64,000 nt of DNA from Sphingobium sp. SCG-1. GTDB taxonomy: Bacteria; Pseudomonadota; Alphaproteobacteria; Sphingomonadales; Sphingomonadaceae. Location of the stretch: the NCBI RefSeq assembly GCF_002953135.1, contig NZ_CP026372.1, positions 1,922,001 to 1,986,000 on the forward strand, in the 5' to 3' direction. A program made the position numbers and the translations under genes. The first letter of the stretch is position 1, and the number at the start of each line of letters is the position of its first letter. Of this stretch, positions 44,449-54,987 are shown one piece after another. The notes below the pieces were generated by a model. The model saw nothing but the letters and a program-made list of their open reading frames with translations. It had not been told where the DNA came from and made no database searches.

Positions 44449-45382
44449 CGACATAGGTCGATCAACGGAGCGGAGAGAAGGGAACAGTAGACTGCTATAG
44501 CTGGCGTCTTGTTCGATCGAACCAAGTATGTCGACAACTTGGGGGGAGAGGGGGATCACATGTGCGCGGCGCATCTTGGTCTTGTGTGACCGGATGGTGC
44601 AGATTGCCCTCTCAAAATCGAAGTCTGCCCATTCGGCATGTCTCAGCTCGCCAGGACGAACGAAAACGTGCGGCAGCAGGCGAAGCGCAACTTTGGTGTT
44701 GGCGTGGCCCTCGAACGTGTCGATTGCCCGCAGCAGGGCGCCAGCTTCTGACGGTGCGGTGATGGCTGGGCGGTGTACCGTCTTAGGAGCAATCAGGGCA
44801 CCGCAGAGGTCTGACCCCACGTCGCGCTCAGCGCGCGCAGTCGCTATAGCGTAGCGAAAGATCTGGCTGCAGGTGCTGCGCAAGCGTTTGGCCGTTTCGT
44901 AGCGGCCCTTGCTCTCCATTTTCCGCAGCATGACTAGCACTTCCTGTGCAGAGATCGAAGCTATCGGGCGTTTGCCCACAGAAGCATTGATGAAGTCCAG
45001 TAGCCAGCGAAGCTTCTTCATCGTGACAGCGGAACGGCCCTCCCGTTCCATCTTGATCAGCCACTCGTCTGCCACAGCCTTGAAACTGTTAGACGCAGCG
45101 ACGGTGGCGGCAATGCGCTCGAGTTTCATCTGCTCGGCCGGATCGTCGCCACGCGCCAGCACCTTGCGTGCCGAGGTCCGTTGCTCACGTGCTTCGGCCA
45201 ATCCCGTCTCGGGCCACACACCGAAGGACAGCGTCTTCCTGCTTGCCAAGGTGCCGGTAGTTCATTCGCCAGTACCGCTGGCCTGAAGGCTTCACCAGCA
45301 GGTAAAGTCCGTCCGCGTCCGTGAGCTTGTACTCCTTGTCGCGCGGCCTAGCGGCTTTGATGGCGACGGCCGAAAGGGGCAT
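44449..45382 (-). pseudogene. Degraded tyrosine integrase next to tRNA-Glu
   Basis: ATG 45382 starts MPLSAVAIKAARPRDKEYKL, the arm-binding domain of a P4-like integrase, up to YRHLGK. One extra base near 45238 then shifts the frame; the correct continuation TLSFGVWPETGLAEAREQR is in the frame open to the left. The core-binding domain and the first catalytic part (HVFVRPGELRHAEW with the catalytic Arg; SHKTKMRRAHVIPL) are present. After RPMSEN near 44449 the protein turns into unrelated sequence, so the HxxR box and tyrosine are lost. It is dead as an enzyme. Its start faces tRNA-Glu, the usual att position. Confidence 0.8.
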
Positions 45383-45545
45383 GATGGTATTTCCCGATCA
45401 GGGAGCGAAAAGCACCATCAGAAATACCATCAACTCGCTGGTATGCAGTGGTATCTAGCCGCTCGTGACGAGACCATCATAGCAAAGAAAGCCTCAGGAA
45501 AATAGCGATTTCCGGGCTTTTCTGGCACCTGGTGAGACTTGAAAT

Positions 45546-45620
45546 TGGTGACCCCAACGGGAATCGAACCCGTGTTTCAGCCGTGAAAGGGCCGCGTCCT
45601 AACCGCTAGACGATGGGGCC
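45546..45620 (-). tRNA. tRNA-Glu (anticodon TTC)
   Basis: Minus-strand 75 bases from GGCCCCATCGTCTAGC to the encoded CCA (45548-45546). The anticodon TTC is in CCCTTTCACGG, with T loop GGTTCGATTCC. The acceptor stem GGCCCCA pairs with TGGGGTC allowing a wobble position. The CCA end lies 164 bases from the start of the degraded integrase, so the 3' end is the probable integration site of the island to its left. Confidence 0.93.
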
Positions 45621-45730
45621 AATGGGCGGCCGGAGTGCGGCGGCGCCAGAAGCGAAGGCGGCATTAGGGTTTTCACTTTGGACGGTCAACCCCAAAACCC
45701 AAGATAATGATGTCGCTCGTGACGCGCGCC

Positions 45731-47500
45731 TCAATCGCACCATGCGGCGTCTTCGAGATGAAGTTCTGCGGAAGAGCCGCCGTTCCAATCGTCGATCTTG
45801 GCGCGCCCTGCGAGCCACAGCCTGCGGTCACGCGGCGCGCCCAGAATGGCGCGGCCAAGATCGCTTTCCGCTTGGCGAAAGGCGACCGTCTTGATCGATT
45901 TTCCGTCGTCGCCGGAGACGATGGCACGTAGGTGGTTGGTGCCGACGATATCAGCCTTGATTACCCGGACGGGGCCGGTAGCGATCCGTGGTGCGGGCCA
46001 GCCTGTGCCATAAGGACCACCCTGATCGACCGCGGCGACGAATTCCGGGTTGACCGCGCGCGGGCTCAGCACGGCATCGATCAGGAGCGACGTGGCGCCC
46101 ATCGCGCGCGCCACGTCTTCCGATAGCCGCGCATCGAGGAAATCGGCCAGAGCATCCAGCCCACCTTTAGCCAGGGTGAGGCCAGCAGCCATGGCATGAC
46201 CGCCGCCGGCCACCAGCAAACCACTATCTTTCGCGGCCAGCACGGCAGCGCCCAGATCGACGCCACTGATCGAGCGGCCTGACCCTTTTCCCACGCCATG
46301 CTCGTCCAACGCGATCACGATGGCGGGGCGCCCCAGCTTTTCCTTGAGGCGTCCCGCGACGATGCCGATGACGCCGGGGTGCCAGCCATCGCCCGCGATC
46401 ACGGCGACGGCGCGGTTGTGCTGGGTGGCGGATAGCGCTTCCGCTTGGGCCTGCACGTTCCCCTCGATGGCGCGGCGTTCTTCGTTCAGGCGGTCGAGTT
46501 CCGTCGCGATCTCCCGTGCTTCCTCGGGATCCTCTGTCGTTAGCAACCTGACCCCCAGGTCGGATTTTCCCACACGCCCGCCCGCATTGATGCGCGGACC
46601 CAACGCGAAGCCGAGGTCATGACACAACGGCACGCGTTTCAGGCGGCTGGCCTCCAGCAGGGCGGTCAGGCCGATGTTGCGGCCCTGCGCCATGACCTTC
46701 AGACCCTGCGCCACGAATGCCCGGTTGAGGCCGCGCAATTGCGCCACGTCCGCGACGGTACCCAGCGCTACGATGTCGAGAAGCTCGATCAGCTTCGGTT
46801 CCTGCCGCGTCGCGAACCATCCCCGCGCTCTCAAAGCGCGGATCAATGCCGCACCAAGCAGGAAGGCCACACCCACGGCGGCGAGGTGACCGAAGGCCGA
46901 CCCGACTACGCTTTCATCAAGGCGGTTAGGATTGACGAGCGAATGGGCGAGGGGGAGGGCGCTCGCGCATTTGTGATGGTCGACGACGATGACATCGACG
47001 CCCGCTTCGCGCGCCATTGCCAGCGCTTCAAAGGCCTGCGCGCCGCAGTCCACCGTGACGATCAGCGAAGAGCCTTCCTTGGCGAGGCGAACCAGTGCTT
47101 CGCCCGACGGGCCATAGCCTTCCATCAGCCGGTCGGGGATATAGGCGCGGGCTGTCAGCCCAAGGTCGCGCAGGAGCCGGATCAGCAGCGCCGCACTGGT
47201 CGCGCCGTCCACATCATAGTCGCCGAAAATGGTGACGTTCTCGCCGCTCTGCACAGCATCCGCCAGCCGATCAGCCGCACGATCCATATCCTGAAATTGA
47301 CTCGGATCGGGCATGAACGCGCGGATGGTCGGCGTGCGATGCATTTCCACGTCTTCGCGGGCGCAGCCGCGCGTCATCAGCAATTGCGTGACGAGATCGT
47401 CCGGTCGAAAATCACCCTCCCGGCCATCCGCGCTCGTGCCCCGCCAGTGCCAGGGCTGGCCGAGAATGGAACGCGTAATGTTGAGGGCAGGGGTGATCAT
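45731..47500 (-). CDS. recJ: Single-stranded-DNA exonuclease RecJ
   Basis: The product is 589 residues from ATG 47500. DHH-family motifs: IFGDYDVDGATSAALL with D94, D96, D98, then VTVDCGAQAF, and VVVDHHKC with D174, H175, H176. The DHHA1-type half has GKGSGRSISGVDL and VAGGGHAMAAGLTL. It degrades 5'-ended single strands in recombination and mismatch repair. Length and motifs are normal. It marks the return to conserved chromosome right of the tRNA-Glu island. Confidence 0.95.
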   Translation of the reverse strand: MITPALNITRSILGQPWHWRGTSADGREGDFRPDDLVTQLLMTRGCAREDVEMHRTPTIRAFMPDPSQFQDMDRAADRLADAVQSGENVTIFGDYDVDGATSAALLIRLLRDLGLTARAYIPDRLMEGYGPSGEALVRLAKEGSSLIVTVDCGAQAFEALAMAREAGVDVIVVDHHKCASALPLAHSLVNPNRLDESVVGSAFGHLAAVGVAFLLGAALIRALRARGWFATRQEPKLIELLDIVALGTVADVAQLRGLNRAFVAQGLKVMAQGRNIGLTALLEASRLKRVPLCHDLGFALGPRINAGGRVGKSDLGVRLLTTEDPEEAREIATELDRLNEERRAIEGNVQAQAEALSATQHNRAVAVIAGDGWHPGVIGIVAGRLKEKLGRPAIVIALDEHGVGKGSGRSISGVDLGAAVLAAKDSGLLVAGGGHAMAAGLTLAKGGLDALADFLDARLSEDVARAMGATSLLIDAVLSPRAVNPEFVAAVDQGGPYGTGWPAPRIATGPVRVIKADIVGTNHLRAIVSGDDGKSIKTVAFRQAESDLGRAILGAPRDRRLWLAGRAKIDDWNGGSSAELHLEDAAWCD

Positions 47501-47547
47501 CGCCTCGCTCTAGCCGCTGCGCTCCGGCAGCGGAAGAGCGCAAGCGC

Positions 47548-48114
47548 CTATTCGCGTTCGGGGACAGGCACGTTGAAGCCGTTCAGCGTCGTCGACACCA
47601 TGCAATATAGACCCACCAGATAGATGAGTTCGTTCGCGCCATGTTGCCCGAACAGCGAAACCGCTTGTCGGTAGCAAGGCTCTGGCAATACACCGCCATT
47701 CACCAGCGCGAACGCCACGTCATAGGCACAGCCTTCGCTTTCGCTGAGGTCATTCGGCCGGCATCCTGCCACCAGCGTCGACAGGCGTGCATCGCTCATC
47801 CCGTCCTTCTCTGCGACGGCGATATGTGCGTAAACTTCATAGGCAGCATCGAAGTGCGCGCCCACCACCAGAATCGCGATTTGCCGCTCGCTGTCAGGTA
47901 ATGTGGCCTGCGCCGTCATCACCTTTGTCAGGTTCCACACCGCCGCGCCGATCTGTGGTTCATGCAACCACGCGTTCCAAGGGCCGATCAGCGACCCGTC
48001 TTCCGTAATCGTCTTGAACGCGTTGAAGTTGGAGGCGATGCCCTGCTTCATGTCCGCATAGAGCGGCTTCTGTTCCGCCGTAAGCTCAGATGTTGGTATA
48101 AGGGGCAAGCGCAT
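47548..48114 (-). CDS. Carboxymuconolactone decarboxylase-family protein
   Basis: The product is 188 residues. The CMD/AhpD fold is recognisable from LPDSERQIAILVVGAHFDAA, YEVYAHIAVAEKDGMSDARL and GANELIYLVGLYCMVSTTLN. The CxxC redox pair of AhpD is absent, so it is not a typical peroxidase partner. Such stand-alone proteins are often annotated as decarboxylase-like, but the reaction is unproven. Monocistronic, divergent from rpsL. Confidence 0.78.
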   Translation of the reverse strand: MRLPLIPTSELTAEQKPLYADMKQGIASNFNAFKTITEDGSLIGPWNAWLHEPQIGAAVWNLTKVMTAQATLPDSERQIAILVVGAHFDAAYEVYAHIAVAEKDGMSDARLSTLVAGCRPNDLSESEGCAYDVAFALVNGGVLPEPCYRQAVSLFGQHGANELIYLVGLYCMVSTTLNGFNVPVPERE

Positions 48115-48484
48115 TGGCGGAACTCCGTGGAAAGGTGTGGCTGCGTAACGGTTCTGCCCAGTCGATGTTGCGCCATGATGGCGGATGTCCGAAATTTAAT
48201 GTTTTAGGCATCAACTTCACTGTCGCCTTCGGATAAACAGGCCATAGCCGCATCGGCTTGACCATCCCGGGACTCCGACGTATAGGGCGCCCCTGTTCGA
48301 TGGCCTTCGGCGTGAGATTCGCTTCTCCTGCTGTCATCCACGGGCGGAAATACAGAGCTGAACATTGCCGGATGCTCTTGCGGCTCCAGGGGTCTTAACG
48401 ACCGCCGGGGCCATTGTCGTTGGAGACAGCAACAACATGCATGAGGCAGGTCGGCAGAGTAACTTTGAAAAGGTGAAGGGCTTC
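48115..48484. other. Leader and promoter region of the str operon
   Basis: No gene. It contains the strong candidate promoter at 48258-48286. That would give rpsL an untranslated leader of about 190 bases, room for regulation of ribosomal protein synthesis; I see no clear S7- or S12-type binding structure. Confidence 0.45.
48258..48286 (+). promoter_or_regulatory. Sigma-70-type promoter of the str operon
   Basis: TTGACC (48258-48263), 17-base spacer, TATAGG (48281-48286). It is correctly oriented for rpsL and is the best promoter match I noticed upstream of the ribosomal cluster. Confidence 0.6.
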
Positions 48485-48856
48485 ATGCCAACGATTAACC
48501 AGTTGGTCCGCAAGGGCCGCGATCCGCAGAAGGCCAAGTCCAAGGTCCCTGCGATGGATGCGAACCCGCAAAAGCGCGGCGTTTGCACACGCGTCTACAC
48601 GACGACTCCAAAGAAGCCGAACTCGGCTCTGCGTAAGGTTGCCAAGGTTCGCCTCGTCAACCAGCGTGAAGTCATCACGTACATCCCCGGTGAAGGTCAC
48701 AACCTTCAGGAGCACAGCGTTGTGCTGATCCGCGGTGGTCGTGTGCGAGATCTTCCCGGTGTGCGTTACCATGTCCTTCGCGGCGTACTCGATACGCAGG
48801 GCGTCAAGGATCGTAAGCAGAGCCGTTCGAAGTACGGCGCGAAGCGTCCTAAGTAA
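48485..48856 (+). CDS. rpsL: 30S ribosomal protein S12
   Basis: The product is 123 residues from ATG 48485 (MPTINQLVRKGRDPQKAKSK), preceded by GAAGGG; the frame is open upstream but without homologous sequence. S12 lies at the decoding centre. The streptomycin-resistance sites are wild type: TTTPKKPNSALRK (K43 region) and VRDLPGVRYH (K88 region reads GGRVRDLPG, with R at the position where many species have K). First gene of the str operon, 14 bases before rpsG. Confidence 0.97.
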   Translation: MPTINQLVRKGRDPQKAKSKVPAMDANPQKRGVCTRVYTTTPKKPNSALRKVAKVRLVNQREVITYIPGEGHNLQEHSVVLIRGGRVRDLPGVRYHVLRGVLDTQGVKDRKQSRSKYGAKRPK

Positions 48857-48870
48857 GGGAGACTGAAAAC

Positions 48871-49341
48871 ATGTCACGTCGTCGTCGCCCAGAAAAGCGC
48901 ATCATCCTTCCCGATCCCAAATATGGCGATCAGATCCTCTCCAAGTTCATGAACAGTGTCATGGAAGACGGCAAGAAAGCCGTCGCCGAAGGCATCGTCT
49001 ATGGCGCTCTTGAGACCGTCGAGGCGAAAGCCAAGAAGGATCCCATCGGCATGTTCCATGACGCATTGAACAATGTGAAGCCCGGCATCGAAGTCCGCAG
49101 CCGCCGCGTCGGTGGTGCGACGTACCAGGTTCCCGTCGAAGTGCGCCCCGAGCGCGCCCAGGCGCTGGCGATCCGCTGGCTCATTACGGCCGCACGCAAC
49201 CGCAGCGAAACCACGATGGCTGCGCGCCTTTCGGGTGAGCTGCTGGATGCCGCGAACAACCGTGGCAATGCCGTGAAGAAGCGTGAAGACACGCACCGGA
49301 TGGCCGAAGCCAACCGCGCCTTCTCGCATTACCGCTGGTAA
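48871..49341 (+). CDS. rpsG: 30S ribosomal protein S7
   Basis: The product is 156 residues, normal length. It opens MSRRRRPEKRIILPDPKYGD and has the conserved GGATYQVPVEVRPERAQALA. It binds the 3' major domain of 16S rRNA and starts assembly of the 30S head. It is followed by a strong hairpin (49356-49383). Confidence 0.97.
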   Translation: MSRRRRPEKRIILPDPKYGDQILSKFMNSVMEDGKKAVAEGIVYGALETVEAKAKKDPIGMFHDALNNVKPGIEVRSRRVGGATYQVPVEVRPERAQALAIRWLITAARNRSETTMAARLSGELLDAANNRGNAVKKREDTHRMAEANRAFSHYRW

Positions 49342-49355
49342 TCACTATATAGAGG

Positions 49356-49383
49356 GCCGGGCGCTGCTTAAGCGGCGCCCGGC
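49356..49383 (+). terminator. Hairpin between rpsG and fusA
   Basis: GCCGGGCGC (49356-49364) pairs with GCGCCCGGC (49375-49383) around TGCTTAAGCG, then TTTC. It is a strong stem with a short T tract, so partial termination or RNA processing before fusA is likely. Confidence 0.6.
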
Positions 49384-49540
49384 TTTCATGATTTTCAGGT
49401 GAGTTCCGTGTCTCACCGTTCAGTCCGGGGCGTTTTCGCGTGCTCGGCCCCTACTCAGGGCGAACGGTTTGCGCTATGGGCCGCCCCAAGACGCTAGACT
49501 CAGATCCCAAACCGCCGCTCATCGGCACCGGAGAACCATC

Positions 49541-51616
<2,076 letters not shown>

Positions 51617-51625
51617 TAAATTTGT

Positions 51626-51653
51626 CCCGACGGTCCAAATCAGGGTCGTCGGG
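51626..51653 (+). terminator. Hairpin between fusA and tuf
   Basis: CCCGACG (51626-51632) pairs with CGTCGGG (51647-51653). There is no clear T tract; possibly an attenuator or processing site in the 143-base gap. Confidence 0.4.
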
Positions 51654-51759
51654 GCTGGCAATCTGTAAATATACTGCTATGGACGCGCCTTCGCACAGGG
51701 AAGCCGGCGCGCGCCCAAGCGGTCAGACCCAAGCTATTTGGACAAGAAGGTAGAGAGAA

Positions 51760-52950
51760 ATGGCGAAAGCTAAGTTTGAGCGGAATAAGCCGCACTGCAA
51801 CATCGGCACCATCGGTCATGTTGACCATGGCAAGACCTCGCTGACCGCAGCGATCACCAAGGTGTTGGCCGAAACTGGCGGCGCAACCTTCACGAGCTAC
51901 GACAACATCGACAAGGCGCCTGAAGAGCGCGAGCGCGGCATTACCATTTCGACGGCGCACGTCGAATATGAAACCGAAGCACGCCACTATGCGCACGTCG
52001 ATTGCCCGGGCCATGCTGACTATGTGAAGAACATGATCACGGGTGCTGCGCAGATGGACGGCGCGATCCTCGTCGTTTCCGCGACCGACGGCCCGATGCC
52101 TCAGACCCGCGAGCACATCCTGCTCGCCAAGCAGGTCGGCGTTCCTCAGCTGGTCGTGTTCATGAACAAGGTCGACCTTGTTGATGACGCAGAAATCCTT
52201 GAGCTCGTTGAGCTGGAAATCCGCGAGCTGCTGTCGTCATATGATTTCGATGGCGACAACATCCCCATCATCCCTGGTTCGGCCGTTGCTGCCCTTCAGG
52301 ACAAGACGCCTGAGATCGGCCATGACGCCGTCCTGAAACTGATGTCGGCTGTTGACAGCTGGATCCCGCAGCCTGAGCGTCCGGTGGACAAGCCGTTCCT
52401 GATGCCGATCGAAGACGTGTTCTCGATCTCGGGTCGTGGTACGGTTGTGACCGGCCGCGTCGAGACCGGCATCGTCAAGGTTGGCGAAGAAGTCGAGATC
52501 GTCGGCATCAAGGACACGCGCAAGACCACCGTTACGGGCGTTGAAATGTTCCGCAAGCTGCTCGACGAAGGTCGTGCAGGCGACAACATCGGTGCGCTGG
52601 TTCGTGGCGTTGGTCGTGAAGACGTTGAGCGTGGACAGGTTCTGGCCAAGCCAGGCTCGGTTACGCCGCACACCGAGTTCGACGCTGAAATCTACGTGCT
52701 GTCGAAGGAAGAGGGTGGCCGTCACACGCCGTTCTTCGCTAACTACCGCCCGCAGTTCTATTTCCGCACGACCGACGTGACCGGCGAAGTGATCCTTCCT
52801 GAAGGCACTGAGATGGTTATGCCCGGCGACAACGTAAAGCTGAACATCAAGCTCATCGCACCGATCGCGATGGACTCGGGTCTGCGCTTCGCAATCCGTG
52901 AAGGCGGTCGTACCGTCGGCGCAGGGGTTGTCGGAACGATCTCTAAGTAA
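51760..52950 (+). CDS. tuf: Elongation factor Tu
   Basis: The product is 396 residues, full length, with GAAGG-type ribosome binding sequence upstream. GTPase motifs GHVDHGKT, DCPGHADY and NKVD are intact. It delivers aminoacyl-tRNA to the ribosome. One copy is visible here; a second tuf elsewhere in the genome is possible. A strong hairpin follows at 52961-52992. Confidence 0.97.
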   Translation: MAKAKFERNKPHCNIGTIGHVDHGKTSLTAAITKVLAETGGATFTSYDNIDKAPEERERGITISTAHVEYETEARHYAHVDCPGHADYVKNMITGAAQMDGAILVVSATDGPMPQTREHILLAKQVGVPQLVVFMNKVDLVDDAEILELVELEIRELLSSYDFDGDNIPIIPGSAVAALQDKTPEIGHDAVLKLMSAVDSWIPQPERPVDKPFLMPIEDVFSISGRGTVVTGRVETGIVKVGEEVEIVGIKDTRKTTVTGVEMFRKLLDEGRAGDNIGALVRGVGREDVERGQVLAKPGSVTPHTEFDAEIYVLSKEEGGRHTPFFANYRPQFYFRTTDVTGEVILPEGTEMVMPGDNVKLNIKLIAPIAMDSGLRFAIREGGRTVGAGVVGTISK

Positions 52951-52960
52951 TATAGGCAGC

Positions 52961-52992
52961 GAACCGCGCGGGTCTGATGATTCGCGCGGTTC
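52961..52992 (+). terminator. Hairpin after tuf
   Basis: GAACCGCGCG (52961-52970) and CGCGCGGTTC (52983-52992) form a perfect 10-bp stem, followed by CTGATTTC. It probably marks the end of the str transcript before the S10 operon. Confidence 0.65.
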
Positions 52993-53056
52993 CTGATTTC
53001 ATCGCCTCGGACCGGTCCTCGCCGGCTTAAACGCTAGAGGATCAACTGGGGCGATT

Positions 53057-53086
53057 TTGTTTTTGGCTCTTTCGCATCGGTATAAC
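53057..53086 (+). promoter_or_regulatory. Possible promoter placed for a leaderless rpsJ transcript
   Basis: TTGTTT (53057-53062), 18-base spacer, TATAAC (53081-53086). The expected transcription start falls almost on the rpsJ ATG (53091), and rpsJ has no good ribosome binding site. Speculative. Confidence 0.3.
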
Positions 53087-53090
53087 GGAC

Positions 53091-53402
53091 ATGGATACGC
53101 AGAATATTCGCATTCGCCTGAAGGCTTTTGACCATCGTGTTTTGGATCAGGCCACCGGCGACATTGCCGATACCGCGCGCCGTACGGGTGCGTTGATCCG
53201 CGGTCCCATTCCGTTGCCGACGCGCATCGAGAAGTTCACGGTGAACCGTGGTCCGCACGTCGACAAGAAGTCGCGTGAACAGTTCGAGGTTCGCACCTAC
53301 AAGCGCATGCTTGACATTGTGCAGCCGACGCCCCAAACGGTCGACGCGCTGATGAAGCTCGATTTGGCTGCCGGCGTGAACGTCGAGATCAAGCTCGCTT
53401 AA
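53091..53402 (+). CDS. rpsJ: 30S ribosomal protein S10
   Basis: The product is 103 residues (MDTQNIRIRLKAFDHRVLDQ), normal length. S10 is in the 30S head and also serves in NusB-dependent antitermination. First gene of the S10 operon. There is no purine-rich ribosome binding site immediately upstream. It is separated from rplC by an unusually long 187-base gap with several hairpins. Confidence 0.96.
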   Translation: MDTQNIRIRLKAFDHRVLDQATGDIADTARRTGALIRGPIPLPTRIEKFTVNRGPHVDKKSREQFEVRTYKRMLDIVQPTPQTVDALMKLDLAAGVNVEIKLA

Positions 53403-53510
53403 GAGCAGTTAAGGGATACCGCGCAGCTTTGCTGCGGTCCTGGTCCCCCGTCGCTCCCGCATTAGTGGGAGCATCCAACCCGGACGGGGTGATCATCAAT
53501 TTCGGGTTGG

Positions 53511-53540
53511 CCCCACAGGAGAAATCCTGCGGGGTCTTTT
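53511..53540 (+). terminator. Terminator-like hairpin between rpsJ and rplC
   Basis: CCCCACAGGA (53511-53520) pairs with TCCTGCGGGG (53525-53534) with one mismatch around GAAA, followed by TCTTTT (53535-53540). It has the form of an intrinsic terminator inside the S10 operon. Two smaller hairpins precede it (53422-53436 and 53453-53472). Confidence 0.65.
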
Positions 53541-53589
53541 CGTTGGATACGCCCGCCGTCCCGGTGGGCCTCTATTGGGAGTATGGATC

Positions 53590-54360
53590 ATGCGCACTGG
53601 CGTGATCGCGAAAAAAGTGGGGATGACCCGCCTGTTCCAGGATGATGGCCGCCATGTGCCCGTCACCGTTCTGGCACTCGAAGGCAATCAGGTTATCGCT
53701 CGCCGCGAAACAGATCGTGACGGCTATATCGCCGTTCAGCTTGGTGCTGGCGTCGCCAAGGCCAAGAATGTTGCCAAGCCGCAGCGTGGCCACTTCGCGA
53801 AGGCAGAAGTTGAGCCCAAGGCAAAGGTCTACGAATTCCGCGTTGCCGAGGATGCGCTCCTCGACGTCGGCTCGGAAATCTCCGCCGACCACTTCATTGC
53901 GGGCCAGCTCGTCGATGTCAGCGGTCATACGCAGGGCAAGGGCTTTGCCGGTGCGATGAAGCGCTGGGGTTTCGGCGGTATGCGTGCAACCCATGGTGTT
54001 TCGATCTCGCACCGTGCCCATGGTTCGACGGGTAACCGTCAGGATCCGGGTCGCGTGTTCAAGAACAAGAAGATGGCCGGCCACATGGGCGACCGTGAAC
54101 GCACCCAGCAGAACCTGGAAATCGTGCGCACGGACGTTGAGCGCGGCCTCCTGTTCGTCAAGGGCAGCGTTCCGGGTGCCAAGGGCACCTGGCTCACGGT
54201 CAAGGATGCGGTCAAGGTGCCTCGTCCCGCCGAAGTGCCTTATCCCGCAAGCCTGAAGCAGGCTGCAAACAGCAACGCCATTGAAGACTCAGAGGCTCCC
54301 GCGAACACCCCGGCCGAAGACGCCGTGGCCCCGGAAGCCACCGAAGGCCAGGAGGGCTAA
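53590..54360 (+). CDS. rplC: 50S ribosomal protein L3
   Basis: ATG 53590 (MRTGVIAKKVGMTRLFQDDG) is chosen over an upstream TTG in frame; 256 residues. The L3 core has KGFAGAMKRWGFGGMRATHG and QDPGRVFKNKKMAGHMGDR. The last ~35 residues form an acidic Ala/Glu/Pro tail not found in shorter L3 proteins. It organises the peptidyl-transferase region of 23S rRNA. Four bases upstream of rplD. Confidence 0.96.
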   Translation: MRTGVIAKKVGMTRLFQDDGRHVPVTVLALEGNQVIARRETDRDGYIAVQLGAGVAKAKNVAKPQRGHFAKAEVEPKAKVYEFRVAEDALLDVGSEISADHFIAGQLVDVSGHTQGKGFAGAMKRWGFGGMRATHGVSISHRAHGSTGNRQDPGRVFKNKKMAGHMGDRERTQQNLEIVRTDVERGLLFVKGSVPGAKGTWLTVKDAVKVPRPAEVPYPASLKQAANSNAIEDSEAPANTPAEDAVAPEATEGQEG

Positions 54361-54363
54361 ACC

Positions 54364-54987
54364 ATGAAGGTCAATGTACAGACCCTCGACGCGGCAGCCG
54401 CTGGCGACATCGATTTGAACGACGACGTGTTTGGCCTTGAGCCGCGCGCCGACATTCTGCATCGTGTTGTTACCTGGCAGCTTGAGAAGCGTCGCGGTAC
54501 GGCTCGTGGAGCGCGTGAGCGTTCGGACGTGTCGCGCACCGGCAAGAAATTTGGTCGCCAGAAGGGCGGCGGTACGGCGCGTCACGGCGATCGTGCGGCT
54601 CCGATCTTCATTGGCGGTGGTAAGGCTCATGGTCCTCGCGTCCGTGACTTCAACCCTTCGCTGAACAAGAAGGTTCGTGCGCTGGGGCTGAAGATGGCGC
54701 TGTCGGCGAAGGCGAAAGCCGGAACGCTGACTGTGGTCGACAGCCTCGACGTCAAGGACGGCAAGACGCAGGAACTGGCAGGCAAGCTTGCCGGTCTGGG
54801 CCTGACCAAGGCGCTGTTCATCGATGGCGACGCGATCAACGTCAGCTTCGCCCGCGCTTCGTCCAATCTGGTCGGCATCAATGTGCTCCCCGCCGTGGGC
54901 GCCAATGTCTACGACATTCTTCGCGCAGACTCGCTGGTCTTGACCCGCGCGGCCGTCGAAAAGCTGGAGGCCCGTTTCAATGGCTAA
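54364..54987 (+). CDS. rplD: 50S ribosomal protein L4
   Basis: The product is 207 residues. The exit-tunnel loop region GARERSDVSRTGKKFGRQKG and GTARHGDRAAPIFIGGGKAH is present. L4 lines the peptide tunnel and in gammaproteobacteria represses the S10 operon; whether it does so here is unknown. The end overlaps rplW by eight bases. Confidence 0.96.
   Translation: MKVNVQTLDAAAAGDIDLNDDVFGLEPRADILHRVVTWQLEKRRGTARGARERSDVSRTGKKFGRQKGGGTARHGDRAAPIFIGGGKAHGPRVRDFNPSLNKKVRALGLKMALSAKAKAGTLTVVDSLDVKDGKTQELAGKLAGLGLTKALFIDGDAINVSFARASSNLVGINVLPAVGANVYDILRADSLVLTRAAVEKLEARFNG

Noticed and set aside
44242..44490. Flotillin-like frame considered as an intact small gene
   Set aside because: No start with ribosome binding site, no SPFH domain, and both ends abut unrelated recombinase pieces.
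46619..47623. 334-codon plus-strand open frame over recJ
   Set aside because: Antisense shadow; recJ has all catalytic motifs on the other strand.
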